Notes: a model not told the origin generated them from the sequence alone. Shown: positions 9,501-18,866, counted from the stretch's first letter. The stretch is 55,670 nt of DNA from Sphingobium amiense (GCF_003967075.1 NZ_AP018667.1:1-55670), one strand, 5' to 3'. A program made the numbers and translations.

Positions 9501-10751
9501 GTGAGTGCTAGCCAAGAAATCAAGTCGTGGGACACCGACTATGAGTGGAAGGTGGTGCTCCTGCTCGCCTTGGGGTTCGGTCTGGTTGGGCTGGATAGAT
9601 GGATCCTGGCACCCTTATATCCCTTCATCGCAGCCGATTTGGGTCTCGCAGAGGGCGATATTGGCTACCTCGCCGGCGTCCTCGGCATCGTGTGGGGGCT
9701 TTTCGCGATATTCGCCGGGCGTTTGTCAGACCGCATAGGACATCGAAAAGTTCTCATTCCATCGATCATCCTGTTCTCGCTGATGTCGGGATTTTCCGGG
9801 CTAGCCCACAGTCTGACTTTCCTGGTGGTTATCCGGTCGCTGATGGGAGCGACGGAAGGTGCCTTTTGTCCAACAAGTTTCGCAGCGACGGCTGCCGCCT
9901 CGAAACCGGAGCGGCGCGGCTTCAACCTGGGCCTGCAACAAAGCGGCTTTGCCTTGTTCGGCTTTGCCTTGGCGCCGATGGTCGCGACACAGTTGCTCAC
10001 CGTTGTTCCGTCATGGCGAGAGGTTTTCTGGGTCGTCGCGATACCGGGCTTCCTGGTCGCACTTCTTTTGTATTTCGTCCTGCGCGATCCTGGAAATGCA
10101 CCTGCTGCCGGTCTGGTGGGGATTGAGGAAGCAGCACCCGTCAAATGGATGGAAGCTCTGAAAAGCCGTAACATCATTGTCTGTATGATGGCGCTGATAT
10201 GCGCAATGGCATGCGTCTTCGTTCTTGGCGCAATGGTACCGATCTACCTGATGAACGTCATCCGACTGTCTCCGCAGGAAATGGGCATCGTGACGTCGGC
10301 CATGGGTTTCGGCGGGTTTATCGGGCAGTTTAGCTGGCCGGGACTCTCGGACAAGTTCGGCCGCAAACCGCTCGCCATCATCGGTTTTCTGGCTGCAGCG
10401 GTCTCGGTATATTGGTTTTCGCAGATCGGTGCCGACACAACCTTGCTGTTCGTCGCCCTGTTCATAACTTCCTTCTTCTGCCTCGGAAACGTCGCCTTGA
10501 TAACCGGTCCCATTGCCACTGAATCGGCTCCAGCAGGGTTGGTAGCCGCATCGATCGGCATTGTGGTTGGCGCAGGTGAGATATTCGGCGGCGGTGTTGC
10601 GCCTGCTATTGCCGGGTTTGTGGCCAATAATTTCGGGCTACCGAGCGTCCTCACCGTCGCTCTGACAGGCGTTTCCATTGGGGTGTTCGTCTGCTTGCTC
10701 CTCAAGGAAACGGCGCCTCTGAGGGTCGGCAACCGCCCCGCGACGACTTGA
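9501..10751 (+). CDS. Major facilitator superfamily permease
   Basis: 416 residues with about 12 hydrophobic segments. The loop motif GRLSDRIGHRKVLIPS after segment 2 and a second LSDKFGRKPLAI in the other half are MFS signatures. The WDTDYEWK N-terminus and LGLVGLDRWILAPLYPFI resemble anion:cation symporters of aromatic-acid or small organic-acid type. The substrate cannot be read from sequence. The GTG start at 9501 has GGGGAGACAAAG upstream. A related, N-terminally deleted permease lies at 22888-23931. Confidence 0.88.
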   Translation: MSASQEIKSWDTDYEWKVVLLLALGFGLVGLDRWILAPLYPFIAADLGLAEGDIGYLAGVLGIVWGLFAIFAGRLSDRIGHRKVLIPSIILFSLMSGFSGLAHSLTFLVVIRSLMGATEGAFCPTSFAATAAASKPERRGFNLGLQQSGFALFGFALAPMVATQLLTVVPSWREVFWVVAIPGFLVALLLYFVLRDPGNAPAAGLVGIEEAAPVKWMEALKSRNIIVCMMALICAMACVFVLGAMVPIYLMNVIRLSPQEMGIVTSAMGFGGFIGQFSWPGLSDKFGRKPLAIIGFLAAAVSVYWFSQIGADTTLLFVALFITSFFCLGNVALITGPIATESAPAGLVAASIGIVVGAGEIFGGGVAPAIAGFVANNFGLPSVLTVALTGVSIGVFVCLLLKETAPLRVGNRPATT

Positions 10752-11121
10752 CCTACTAAAGCCGAACGTGGTGCTTGGTGCTGGGTGAGCGCATCGGCTC
10801 GGTCGGAATGGTTCAGCAGGTTCCGGCGGCTGCAGATCTCGCGAAATCGTCTTGAGGTGCGAGGCCGGCGCCGTCGGCGAATGAATAATCCAGGCGACGG
10901 GCGAGTGTCCGTCGCCTGGATATTGCGCCTTATAGCGGCATCAGGTGCCCCGCCCGGAGAAGCCGAGGCTGCGACGCTTGCGCCCATGGAATGCATTTGC
11001 GTCTTCGCTGAGCGCCCACGCCGGACCGAGCCTTTACCCCACTCCGATCAGGGTCTTTCCACAAGGTGTTGACCTTGTTCGACCCGCTCCGAAACGATCG
11101 AGCCAGAGAAGGGGAGCTAAG
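10752..11121. other. Gene-free interval with one strong hairpin
   Basis: 370 bp between the convergent permease and acyl-CoA dehydrogenase genes. The only structure seen is the hairpin at 10888-10921. Confidence 0.5.
10888..10921. terminator. Bidirectional terminator-like hairpin
   Basis: Perfect 13-bp arms ATCCAGGCGACGG (10888-10900) and its complement (10909-10921) around an 8-base loop, between convergent genes. Confidence 0.6.
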
Positions 11122-11727
11122 CTATTCGGCCAGTCCCAAGCGTTTGGCTATATTGTTCTTCTGCATGTTTGATGATCCGCCAATGATCGGCATTCCGATC
11201 AAATCGATCACGATCTGTGGCATATCGAATTCGTCGGACAAGCCGTAAGCGCCAAGGACCCTCTGGCACGCGAGACCGATTTGAACTGAGACGTCGGCAA
11301 CGAACAATTTGGCCATGCTCGTCTCAACGGAAGCCGGGCGGCCCTGGCTGACAAGCCATGCCGCATGGTAGAGCATATGACGACAGGCCTGCAATCGCGT
11401 ACGCGCGTCCACCAGTTCATGGCGCACTGCCTGGTGCCCGCTGATCGGCCTGCCGAACTGTTGCCGTTCCTGGGCATACTGCCAAGCTTCTTCCACCGCG
11501 GCCTGCGCCAGGCCGTAAGTGATTGCGGCGACTTCAACCTTCTCGACATCGAGCGACTGTCCCGCCAGCACGCGCCAGCCTTCGTTCCAGGCCTGAGGAC
11601 CGCCCAAGATGTTCTCCGCGGAAACCCGCACATCGTCAAAATGCACATCAAAGCTGTGGGTGTAGACCATGTTGCGATGGCTCAAGGCCGCCCGGGTGAT
11701 GCCGACCGCATCTGTCGGAACGAGCAC
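11122..11727 (-). pseudogene. Acyl-CoA dehydrogenase, 3' part
   Basis: This encodes the C-terminal 201 codons of an acyl-CoA dehydrogenase: the end of the beta domain and the C-terminal helical domain, including RQQFGRPISGHQAVRH and a late IIGGSSNMQKNNIAKR. The 5' part is at 16309-16883. Removing the transposon and one AGCAC copy rejoins LTLVLVPTDAVG in frame, giving an uninterrupted protein of 391 residues. FAD-dependent alpha,beta-dehydrogenation of an acyl-CoA is the family reaction; the substrate is unknown. As it stands the gene is disrupted. Confidence 0.92.
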
Positions 11728-11773
11728 GGCGTCACCTCAAGGTTTGTGCGCCAAACAACGATTTGGCGGACAT
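11728..11773 (+). repeat. Left terminal inverted repeat of the second Tn3-family transposon
   Basis: 46 bp, matching the complement of 16263-16308 at 43 positions. Target copy AGCAC (11723-11727) lies directly outside. Confidence 0.93.
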
Positions 11774-11810
11774 AAGCGGAACATTCGGCGTAGTCGGCCT
11801 TGTTTGCTTA

Positions 11811-12095
11811 TCAGATCAGCGCGAGCTCGACCCTACGCCCCACGACGGCGGCAGCGCGCTGCAGGGTTTCGATGGTGACATTGCCATCGGCGGGATCAAG
11901 CATGCGGTCTACTTGTGTCCTGCTGGTATGCATCAATAGCGCCAGTCGCTTCTTGCTGAGCTTGCGTTCGCGCATCGCCTCGGAAAGCTGCCAAGCGATG
12001 ACTTCCTTGATGGCCTTGGCCTGGAATTCCGCGAGCACACCTTCTTCCTCGAGGAAGCTGTCCAGCGTCGGGCCGCGATGTTTGTTCTCAGCCAT
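11811..12095 (-). CDS. XRE-family antitoxin
   Basis: 94 residues beginning MAENKHRGPTLDSFL. A Cro/C1-type HTH covers about residues 38-66 (AMRERKLSKKRLALLMHTSR) and the end is RRVELALI. The start at 12095 overlaps the upstream toxin by 8 bases, so the two are translationally coupled with the toxin first, as in HigBA-like pairs. It should neutralise the toxin and repress the shared promoter. A longer in-frame reading exists upstream but only by overlapping the toxin. Confidence 0.85.
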   Translation of the reverse strand: MAENKHRGPTLDSFLEEEGVLAEFQAKAIKEVIAWQLSEAMRERKLSKKRLALLMHTSRTQVDRMLDPADGNVTIETLQRAAAVVGRRVELALI

Positions 12096-12459
12096 TTTCA
12101 ACCTCTTTCTGGCGCTTGCGTGCCAATTCCAAATCTGCGGCTGGCGTCGTCTGTGACTTCTTGATAAATCCATGCAGCGCGTAGAGTTCGCCTTGGTGGA
12201 AACAGAACAGCACACGCGCGATCGTTCCGTCAGGCAGGGATGTACGCACTTCGAACAGCCCCTTTCCCATAGGGCGAACCAGCGGCATGCCAACCGGCCA
12301 GCGGAACTGGACCCGCTGTAAGTCCTGGCCAATCTCGCGGCGATTGGCTTCAGGGAGACCGAGTAGCCAGTCGCGAACGGGGACATTGCCTGCATCGGTC
12401 TGGTAGAACACCAGCTCGATGCGTTGTGCGGTCCCCGATCCCATGGCTACCATATGCAC
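12088..12459 (-). CDS. RelE/HigB-like toxin (Gp49 family)
   Basis: Up to 123 residues. The core VPVRDWLLGLPEANRREIGQDL and ARVLFCFHQGELYALHGFIKKSQTTP match the phage Gp49-like branch of the RelE fold, which contains mRNA interferases. The true start could be Met3 or Met6. It stabilises the transposon or its host plasmid if active. Toxicity has not been shown and is inferred from family and pairing. Confidence 0.83.
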   Translation of the reverse strand: MHMVAMGSGTAQRIELVFYQTDAGNVPVRDWLLGLPEANRREIGQDLQRVQFRWPVGMPLVRPMGKGLFEVRTSLPDGTIARVLFCFHQGELYALHGFIKKSQTTPAADLELARKRQKEVENG

Positions 12460-12475
12460 TATATAAGGTGCATAG

Positions 12476-13078
12476 TCAAGCTGGTTCCGCCGTCACGGCA
12501 GTGACCGTGGGCTGCCGGCCAAGGGTGCGATAAACTGTCGGACGCGAAATCGAGAACAGTTCGGCCAGGTCGCTGATCGAATAATCGCCGGTGTCATACA
12601 TCCGGCGCAACTCCTTCTGCTGCCGATCAGATAGCTTTGGCTTCTTGCCGCGCAGCTTTCCCCGGGCGCGGGCGACGGCCATACCTTCCCGGGTCCGCAT
12701 CCTGATCAGATCGGCTTCGAATTCCGCGAAGGTGGCAAGGATGTTGAAGAACAGCTTGCCCATGGGGTCGCCGGGATCGTGGACGCTGGCACTGAGTTGC
12801 AATCTCACGCCGCGTGCCGTCAGCTGGTCGCCGATCGCCCGTGCGTCGGGAACGGAGCGCGCAAGTCGGTCGAGCTTGGGCACCACCAGCGTGTCGCCAT
12901 TGCGAACTGCGGCCAAGGCCTGATCCAAACCTGGTCGCGCACGATTGGTCCCGGTGAAACCGTGGTCGGTATAAATTCGATCCGGTGCCACCCCAAGCTG
13001 GACCAGAGCGTCGCGCTGTGCGGCAAGATCCTGCTTGTCCGTTGAGCAGCGGGCATAGCCGATCAGGGTGTTGGTCAT
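12476..13078 (-). CDS. tnpR: Serine resolvase/invertase of the transposon
   Basis: 200 residues. The N-terminus LIGYARCSTDKQDLAAQRDAL holds the catalytic Ser (RCST), with VVPKLDRLARSV further on. The C-terminal HTH SISDLAELFSISRPTVYRTL covers about residues 164-183. It is divergent from tnpA. The roughly 200-bp gap between them should hold the res site. Confidence 0.92.
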   Translation of the reverse strand: MTNTLIGYARCSTDKQDLAAQRDALVQLGVAPDRIYTDHGFTGTNRARPGLDQALAAVRNGDTLVVPKLDRLARSVPDARAIGDQLTARGVRLQLSASVHDPGDPMGKLFFNILATFAEFEADLIRMRTREGMAVARARGKLRGKKPKLSDRQQKELRRMYDTGDYSISDLAELFSISRPTVYRTLGRQPTVTAVTAEPA

Positions 13079-13278
13079 CCGGGACTTGTATCGCAGAAGG
13101 GGCCTTCAACGCAAAACAAATCGGACCAGTCAAACGAGACAGGCGGAACACAGGTTTTCGGTGCGATGGCGGCGCTGCCGACACATGTTCGCTAAGGGAT
13201 CGTCTATCGGACAGTGCACCTCTTCGCATTGGCAGACCCTCGCGTTAATCTGACGCGACGAATCGGTGGGAGGGCAAA
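13079..13278. promoter_or_regulatory. Candidate res and divergent promoter region
   Basis: The 200-bp space between divergent tnpR and tnpA is the expected location of the cointegrate resolution site. Individual subsites were not resolved by eye. Confidence 0.4.
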
Positions 13279-16248
13279 TTGGCGAGACGACGGCTCCTGA
13301 CTGATCACGAGCGCCGATGCCTATTCGAGCCGCCGACCGACGACATCGCGATCATCGCCAACTACACGTTGTCCGCCGAAGACATCGAAGTGATCGGCAG
13401 GCGCTACGGCGCGCCGAACAGGCTTGGCCTCGCAAGCCATATTGCCTTGATGCGTCATCTTGGATTCGGCTTGCCGGGAAACAATGCCGTCCCGACCCCC
13501 GTTTTGCATTACCTCGCCGCCCAACTGCACGTCGATCCGGCAGCGCTCACCAGCTATGGTCAGCGCTCACAGACCCGAAACGACCATGCCGAGATCGTCG
13601 CCCGATACCTGGGGCTTCATCCCTTCCGGCGCATGGACATTCCTTTCGCGCTGGAACTGGCGGAAGCCGCCGCGCGACACACAGATCGCGGCGAACCCAT
13701 CGTTCGCGCACTGATCGAGGGGCTGAAGGACAAGCGCTTCATCTTGCCCGCCTCGGATACCTTGGAGCGGGCCGGACTTGCCGGACGGGCTCGCGCGCGC
13801 AAAGCGGCCGCAGCCGCACTCATCGAGACGCTAGATTCCTCCGAGATGGCGCATCTCGACGACCTGCTCGTCAACAATTCCGATTTCGGGATGACGCCCT
13901 TGGCCTGGCTCCGCGCCTACGATGAAGCGCCGAATACAGCGAACATCAATGGCCTCTTGGAGCGGTTGCGGTTTGTGCGCAATATTGGCATCGATCCCGC
14001 AGTCAGCTCCGAGATCCCCGAATTCCGCTTCGCCCAATTTGTTCGCGAAGGCGGCGTGGCCCCGGCCTTTCTCCTCTCTGACTACAGCCTTAATCGCCGC
14101 CGCGCGACGCTTGTGGCAGCCGTCATCGATCTTGAAGCCCGGCTTGCCGATGGTGCGATCCAGATGTTCGATCGTCTGATCGGCGGCATGTTCACCCGCG
14201 CACGGCGCGGCCGGGAGAGGCGCTATCAGGACAGCATCCAGTCCGTCGGCCAGCTGATGCGACTGTTCGGCGCGACGATTTCGGCCCTTGATGAAGCGAT
14301 CCAGCACGGCGGCGATCCGCTCGAGCTGATCGATGAAATGGTGGGTTGGCACAAGCTGGTGGCCGCAAAGGCGCAGGTCGACGCGCTGGCCAACCTCGCC
14401 GGCGAGGATGCCTTGGTCATGGCGACCGAACGCTATGCGACGCTGCGCCGGTTCGGCCCCGCCTTCTTCGAGGCATTCTCGTTCAAGGCGTCCGGCAGCC
14501 GATTGCAGTTGATCAAGGCCATCGATGTCATCAGGGATGCCAACCAGCGCAAAGCACGCCATCTCCCCGACAGTGTTCCACTGCCGTTCCCGAACCGCAA
14601 ATGGAAGCAGATCATCACCAGCGGCGGGCGCATCAACCGTCGGCTCTACGAAATTGCGGTTGCTGCGACTTTGCGCGACGGGTTGCGTGCTGGCGATGTG
14701 TGGGTCGAGGGCAGCCGTAGCTATCAGCGCTTCGACGCCTATCTGCTCAGCCGTCGCGACACAGCGAAAGCCCTGGAGCAGCTTGCCTTCGAGACCGATG
14801 CTCAAGCCTACCTTGCCGGGCGCGGTAGAACGCTCGATTGGCGGTTGCGCCGCTTTGCCAAGCAGCTGAAAGGCGGAAACCTTGAAGGCGTGTCTTTGGA
14901 CCGCGACCGATTGAAAATCCAGCAAATGCCGCCAATCAGCCCGCCCGAAGCCGAAGCGCTCGACCGGCGGCTCGATGGTCTGCTCCCGCGCGTCAGGATA
15001 ACCGAGCTTTTGCTCGAAGTGGCCGAACGCACGGGTTTTCTATCAGCCTTTCGCGAGCTGCGATCCGGCAAGGAACACGACAACCCCAATGCCGTGCTCG
15101 CGGCGATCCTGGCGGACGGCACCAATCTGGGCTTGGAGCGCATGGCCAATGCCAGCGAAGGCGTGACCTATGCTCAGATCGCGTGGACGCACAATTGGTA
15201 CCTGTCGCCCGAAAATTACAGCCACGCACTCCAGACGATAGTCGCGGCCCATCATCAGCTTCCGTTCGCGCGCCACTGGGGCGCGGGAACCAGCTCGTCG
15301 TCCGACGGCCAGTTTTTCCGCTCCGGAAGAAGCCGGTCGGGCGCCGCCGAGGTCAATGCCAAGTACGGTGCAGAGCCAGGGGTGAAGATATATTCGCATG
15401 TCTCCGACCATTTTGCATCCTTCGGCTCGCGGATCATGTCCGCAACAGCCGGGGAAGCGCCCTATGTGCTCGATGGTCTGGTTCTGGGCGCCGGGCAACT
15501 CCCGTTGCACGAACATTATACCGACACCGGCGGTGCCAGTGACCATGTGTTCGGGTTGTGCCACCTACTGGGCTTCCGATTCGTCCCGCGATTGCGCGAC
15601 ATTGCGGATCGCAAGCTTGGCTCCATTCTGGCACCATCATCCTATCGGGGCATCGAATGTCTGATGGGCCGCACGATCAAGACAGCCGCGATCGAAGCCG
15701 ATTGGGATGACATCGTCCGGGTCGTGGCGTCGATCAAGGATGGCACTGTCGCGCCCTCGGTCATCATGCGCAAGCTTGCTGCCTACAAGCGGCAAAACAA
15801 ACTGGATTTTGCGCTTGCCGAACTCGGCCGCATCGAGCGCACGCTGTTCGCGCTCGACTGGCTGGAACAGCCCACGCTTCGGCGGGCATGCCAAGCGGGC
15901 CTGAACAAGGGGGAGGCGCGGCATACTTTGGCAGCGGCCATCTACACCAATCGCCAGGGCCGATTTACGGATCGAAGCCTCGAAAACCAGGAATACCGCG
16001 CTTCGGGCCTCAATCTGCTGATCGCGGCGATTTCCTATTGGAACACGCTCTATCTTGACCGGGCTGTGCAGCATCTCGGTGCTACCGACATCGAATTTGA
16101 TCTAGCGCTGCTTGCCCATCTGTCGCCAATGGGCTGGGCGCACATCAGCCTGACCGGCGATTATCTTTGGGACCAGGCCAAGCGAATTTCTGCGGGCGAA
16201 TTTCGGCCGCTGAACGATCCGCTGGCGCGGCTCAAGCTCGTGGCATGA
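13279..16248 (+). CDS. tnpA: Tn3-family transposase TnpA
   Basis: 989 residues from a TTG at 13279 preceded by GGTGGGAGGGC. It starts with the Tn3 DUF4158-type N-terminus (LTDHERRCLFEPP). The catalytic DDE core shows SSSSDGQFF, HYTDTGGASDHVF and ELGRIERTLF. It is clearly related to the third transposase (49775-52666) but not a copy of it. The gene appears intact. Confidence 0.94.
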   Translation: MARRRLLTDHERRCLFEPPTDDIAIIANYTLSAEDIEVIGRRYGAPNRLGLASHIALMRHLGFGLPGNNAVPTPVLHYLAAQLHVDPAALTSYGQRSQTRNDHAEIVARYLGLHPFRRMDIPFALELAEAAARHTDRGEPIVRALIEGLKDKRFILPASDTLERAGLAGRARARKAAAAALIETLDSSEMAHLDDLLVNNSDFGMTPLAWLRAYDEAPNTANINGLLERLRFVRNIGIDPAVSSEIPEFRFAQFVREGGVAPAFLLSDYSLNRRRATLVAAVIDLEARLADGAIQMFDRLIGGMFTRARRGRERRYQDSIQSVGQLMRLFGATISALDEAIQHGGDPLELIDEMVGWHKLVAAKAQVDALANLAGEDALVMATERYATLRRFGPAFFEAFSFKASGSRLQLIKAIDVIRDANQRKARHLPDSVPLPFPNRKWKQIITSGGRINRRLYEIAVAATLRDGLRAGDVWVEGSRSYQRFDAYLLSRRDTAKALEQLAFETDAQAYLAGRGRTLDWRLRRFAKQLKGGNLEGVSLDRDRLKIQQMPPISPPEAEALDRRLDGLLPRVRITELLLEVAERTGFLSAFRELRSGKEHDNPNAVLAAILADGTNLGLERMANASEGVTYAQIAWTHNWYLSPENYSHALQTIVAAHHQLPFARHWGAGTSSSSDGQFFRSGRSRSGAAEVNAKYGAEPGVKIYSHVSDHFASFGSRIMSATAGEAPYVLDGLVLGAGQLPLHEHYTDTGGASDHVFGLCHLLGFRFVPRLRDIADRKLGSILAPSSYRGIECLMGRTIKTAAIEADWDDIVRVVASIKDGTVAPSVIMRKLAAYKRQNKLDFALAELGRIERTLFALDWLEQPTLRRACQAGLNKGEARHTLAAAIYTNRQGRFTDRSLENQEYRASGLNLLIAAISYWNTLYLDRAVQHLGATDIEFDLALLAHLSPMGWAHISLTGDYLWDQAKRISAGEFRPLNDPLARLKLVA

Positions 16249-16262
16249 CCGATGTTCCCGAA

Positions 16263-16308
16263 ATGTCCGTCAAATCGTTGTCTGGCGCACAAACCTTGAA
16301 GTGACGCC
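16263..16308 (-). repeat. Right terminal inverted repeat of the second Tn3-family transposon
   Basis: 46 bp inverted partner of 11728-11773, followed by target copy AGCAC (16309-16313). Confidence 0.93.
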
Positions 16309-16883
16309 AGCACCAGGGTCAGATTACGATATTTACTCCCCTCAGGATCGGAGTTCACGAGGCAGATGATATAATCTGCCCAATCCGCGCCCGTGCACCA
16401 GCGTTTGGAGCCGTTGATGACCACCGTGTCGCCACCATCCTCCAGATGGGCGCGAGTCTGCACCGATGCGAGATCGCCGCCGACGTCGGGTTCGGAGAAT
16501 CCGTAAGCGAACTGCACCTTGCCTTCCGCTATTTTCGGTAGCAACACCGCTTTCTGTTCCGGCGAACCGCTCTCGGCGACGTTGCCTCCACCATAGAAGG
16601 CGCAATGAATATAAGGCCCTGCGAGAAAGGAACCGCACCGGCTTAATTCCTCGATCACGGCCGTTGCCGCGTACCAGTCCGGCCCCTGGCCGCCAAACTC
16701 CGCCGGAACCGTCAGAGCGCAGACTCCCAGTTCTGACAGCTTTGCGAAAACGTCGCGCGGCCACGCTTGCGCTCGCCGCCATTCCTCCCTTTTCGGCCGC
16801 GGCGCTTCCTTTTCGATGAAGCGGCGCAGGGTTGCGCGCAACATCTGAATGTGATCGGGTTCATCAGAAAAATACATAGTCAT
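16309..16883 (-). pseudogene. Acyl-CoA dehydrogenase, 5' part
   Basis: This is the N-terminal and central part of the dehydrogenase split by the second Tn3-family transposon (3' part at 11122-11727). It contains the alpha-helical N-domain, GVCALTVPAEFGGQG, and the flavin-contact region FAYGFSEPDVGGDLA. Reading runs into the transposon after NLTLVL. The start may be Met1 (16883) or Met3 (16877); GGGGCGA is better spaced for the second. It lies 128 bp downstream of the oxidase-like genes on the same strand. Confidence 0.92.
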
Positions 16884-17011
16884 TCGCCCCGTCGTCTGTT
16901 TGCAGGCTCGCTCGGGCTCTCACCAATAAGCCAACGGCGCACTGGAGCTGCTACCGACCTCGTCACGCCGGCGATAAAAAGGATCTTCTGGTGGCCGAGT
17001 TTGCGACCGTT

Positions 17012-17284
17012 TCAGGCAATCATCTTTGCCGTATACCAGTATATGCCGAAGATCATCACGGAGCAGGTGATCACCCAGCAGTTGAAGAACCATCGAAACC
17101 CGGGCGGCACCGTGCCAAGGTCCATGAAGTGGTACAGCACCAAGCGCACCTTGAAGCCGGCGATAGCCATCACGACGGCGACGGCCAACATTCTGGCATG
17201 GTGATATTCTGCCATCAGAAAGCTGGCCAGCGAAACCGCGATGAGCAGCGCCCAAATGCCTGTCAGGCGTATAGAGTGTGTCAT
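17012..17284 (-). CDS. Small membrane protein, oxidase subunit IV-like
   Basis: 90 residues with three predicted membrane helices (about 8-25, 31-52 and 66-86). The pattern HARMLAVAVVMAIAGFKVRLVLYHFMDL matches the prokaryotic cytochrome c oxidase subunit IV / NorF-like family. Its start follows the subunit III-like gene by 12 bases, so the two are one transcript. Such proteins help assemble heme-copper oxidases or nitric oxide reductases, but no subunit I or II is nearby. Confidence 0.75.
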   Translation of the reverse strand: MTHSIRLTGIWALLIAVSLASFLMAEYHHARMLAVAVVMAIAGFKVRLVLYHFMDLGTVPPGFRWFFNCWVITCSVMIFGIYWYTAKMIA

Positions 17285-17296
17285 GTGAGTGAGCCT

Positions 17297-17914
17297 CTAC
17301 CAAAGCAGGTAAAGCATTGAGAACAGGAAGATCCATAACAGATCAACGAAGTGCCAGAACAAGCCCCCGGACTCCAGCCAGATGGCAAAACGAGGGTCTG
17401 TTGCTTCCCGCGACGAGGTGCCCCAGGCCAGATAGGCCAGAACGACCATGCCAAAGAGATAATGAACGAAGTGAAGGCCGGTGAGCGCGAAATACAGCGT
17501 GAAGAAATCATTCGTAACGAGCGTGATGCCCGACCCGAATTTCTCAGCATATTCGGTGATTTTTATCAGGCCGAAGCAGCTGGATACGGCGATCGCCGCT
17601 ACCAGCAGCCGTCGGGTTACACGTTCGCCCTGGCCCCTACGATGTGCGTTCACAGCAAGCGCTACCAGCAGGCTGCCACTGATCAATATCAACGTATTGA
17701 CGAAGCCGAGCCACGGATCCAGGTGCTTGGCGGAAGCCGAAAAAAGGCCCGGCTGCGCCAGCCGCTCGACCATGAATACAAGAAAGAAAACCCCGAAAAT
17801 GACGCTGTCAAGGACGATAAACGCCCAGATCGAGGGGTAGGTCTGGAGGGCAGACTTGCCCTCCGAACCTTGTAAAGTTGTCTCAGACAACGAACGTTCC
17901 CTTCTTCGAACCAA
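17297..17914 (-). CDS. Cytochrome c oxidase subunit III-like (NorE-like) protein
   Basis: 205 residues with five membrane helices. The motifs FGVFFLVFMVERLAQP, TGLHFVHYLFGMVVLAYL and GGLFWHFVDLLWIFLFSMLY are subunit III/NorE signatures. The frame begins at a TTG with AGGGA just upstream; a shorter start near the first helix is possible. In the family, subunit III stabilises the oxidase core. Here it sits with a subunit IV-like gene and a 245-residue membrane protein but no catalytic subunit, so its partner must be elsewhere or its role is different. Confidence 0.82.
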   Translation of the reverse strand: MVRRRERSLSETTLQGSEGKSALQTYPSIWAFIVLDSVIFGVFFLVFMVERLAQPGLFSASAKHLDPWLGFVNTLILISGSLLVALAVNAHRRGQGERVTRRLLVAAIAVSSCFGLIKITEYAEKFGSGITLVTNDFFTLYFALTGLHFVHYLFGMVVLAYLAWGTSSREATDPRFAIWLESGGLFWHFVDLLWIFLFSMLYLLW

Positions 17915-17936
17915 ATGTCCCTAGGCGCGCCGCGGC

Positions 17937-18674
17937 TCAAGTCCGGATGCTGCTGGACTCGCGATGCTCCCGAACCAGGCGCCCGCTTGCTCGTACGATC
18001 GCAATCGACACGACAAGCCAGTAGAAGAAAAACACCGAGAACTGAGCATAATAGTTCAGCGAACCGCTGCGTGACAGAGGCCCTTCGTAGACGAAAGGCA
18101 TCAGCGAGAGGAGCAGGAACGCGACTCCATCGGCGATGGAAACCCAGCACACCCAGCGCGGAACCAGCGGCTTTTCGCGCCGGTCGGACATCAAGCACAC
18201 GCCCATGGCGACCATGCCAAGGGTTGTGAGAGAATAGGACGTGTCGAACAATATCCATGACCAGTCATACAAGAGCATGAGGGTTTGAGGTTCCATGACC
18301 TCCGGTCGATACGAAATGGTCAGCCACATGCTGCAGGGCATGATGAAGATCATGACGGTGAGCGCCCAGCTGAAATACGCCATGGTGGATAGGACGTTGT
18401 TGTCCTTGTTTTCCCGCTCCACGACCTCCATGACCTTCGCGACCGCCACGCCCCAGACGAAATATAGGATTGCCAGCAGCATCATGATTGCCATGCCGAT
18501 GCGAACTTCGGTCGCGTTGGCGATTATCTTTTGTGCCACTTCGTCGGCGCTCAGACCTGCCGAATAGGGCGGTATATTGTGGCCCAGCACACCCCAGAAC
18601 AGGACGGTCGCCGCGAGCATGAAGGGGCCGCCGGCCCAAGCGCTCGCACGCACATATCGATAAGGATTGTTCAT
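17937..18674 (-). CDS. Unrecognised seven-helix membrane protein
   Basis: 245 residues with about seven hydrophobic segments: near 12-30, 57-80, 95-117, 130-158, 168-190, 196-205 and 210-228. I do not recognise the family. The ATG has a strong GGGGAGG site. It is the first gene of a minus-strand set (this protein, subunit III-like, subunit IV-like, acyl-CoA dehydrogenase). No conserved cofactor motif is evident. Its steady linkage to the oxidase-like pair suggests a membrane redox or transport complex, which is inference only. Confidence 0.6.
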   Translation of the reverse strand: MNNPYRYVRASAWAGGPFMLAATVLFWGVLGHNIPPYSAGLSADEVAQKIIANATEVRIGMAIMMLLAILYFVWGVAVAKVMEVVERENKDNNVLSTMAYFSWALTVMIFIMPCSMWLTISYRPEVMEPQTLMLLYDWSWILFDTSYSLTTLGMVAMGVCLMSDRREKPLVPRWVCWVSIADGVAFLLLSLMPFVYEGPLSRSGSLNYYAQFSVFFFYWLVVSIAIVRASGRLVREHRESSSIRT

Positions 18675-18694
18675 TTCGCCTCCCCGTTTGTTTT

Positions 18695-18745
18695 TTGAAC
18701 GATCACGAAGCCAGTCGGGCGATCATGCAGATTGTCGAACGTTCG
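18695..18745. promoter_or_regulatory. Candidate operators upstream of the membrane-protein operon
   Basis: TTGAACGAT at 18695-18703 repeats the 9-mer found in the pcaI/araC intergenic region (30461-30469). A 10-bp palindrome CGAACGTTCG lies at 18736-18745. A shared regulator is possible, but a single 9-mer match could be chance. Confidence 0.3.
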
Positions 18746-18866
18746 CCGTCTCCACGATGATAGACGCCGCCGCCAAAAAAGTATCCGTCATCCCAGACCC
18801 ACGTGGCGTAGATGGCCATGAGCTTTGAGTGTCCCGCGTGCATATCGCGTAATTTGATTCGGCGGG

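Larger units (their letters stand above)
11728..16308. mobile_element. Tn3-family transposon (4581 bp) with toxin-antitoxin cargo
   Basis: The 46-bp terminal inverted repeats (11728-11773 and 16263-16308) begin GGCGTCAC and differ at three bases. Target duplications AGCAC lie at 11723-11727 and 16309-16313. Contents in order: XRE antitoxin, RelE-like toxin and resolvase (all minus strand), then tnpA (plus strand). It splits the acyl-CoA dehydrogenase gene. Confidence 0.95.
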
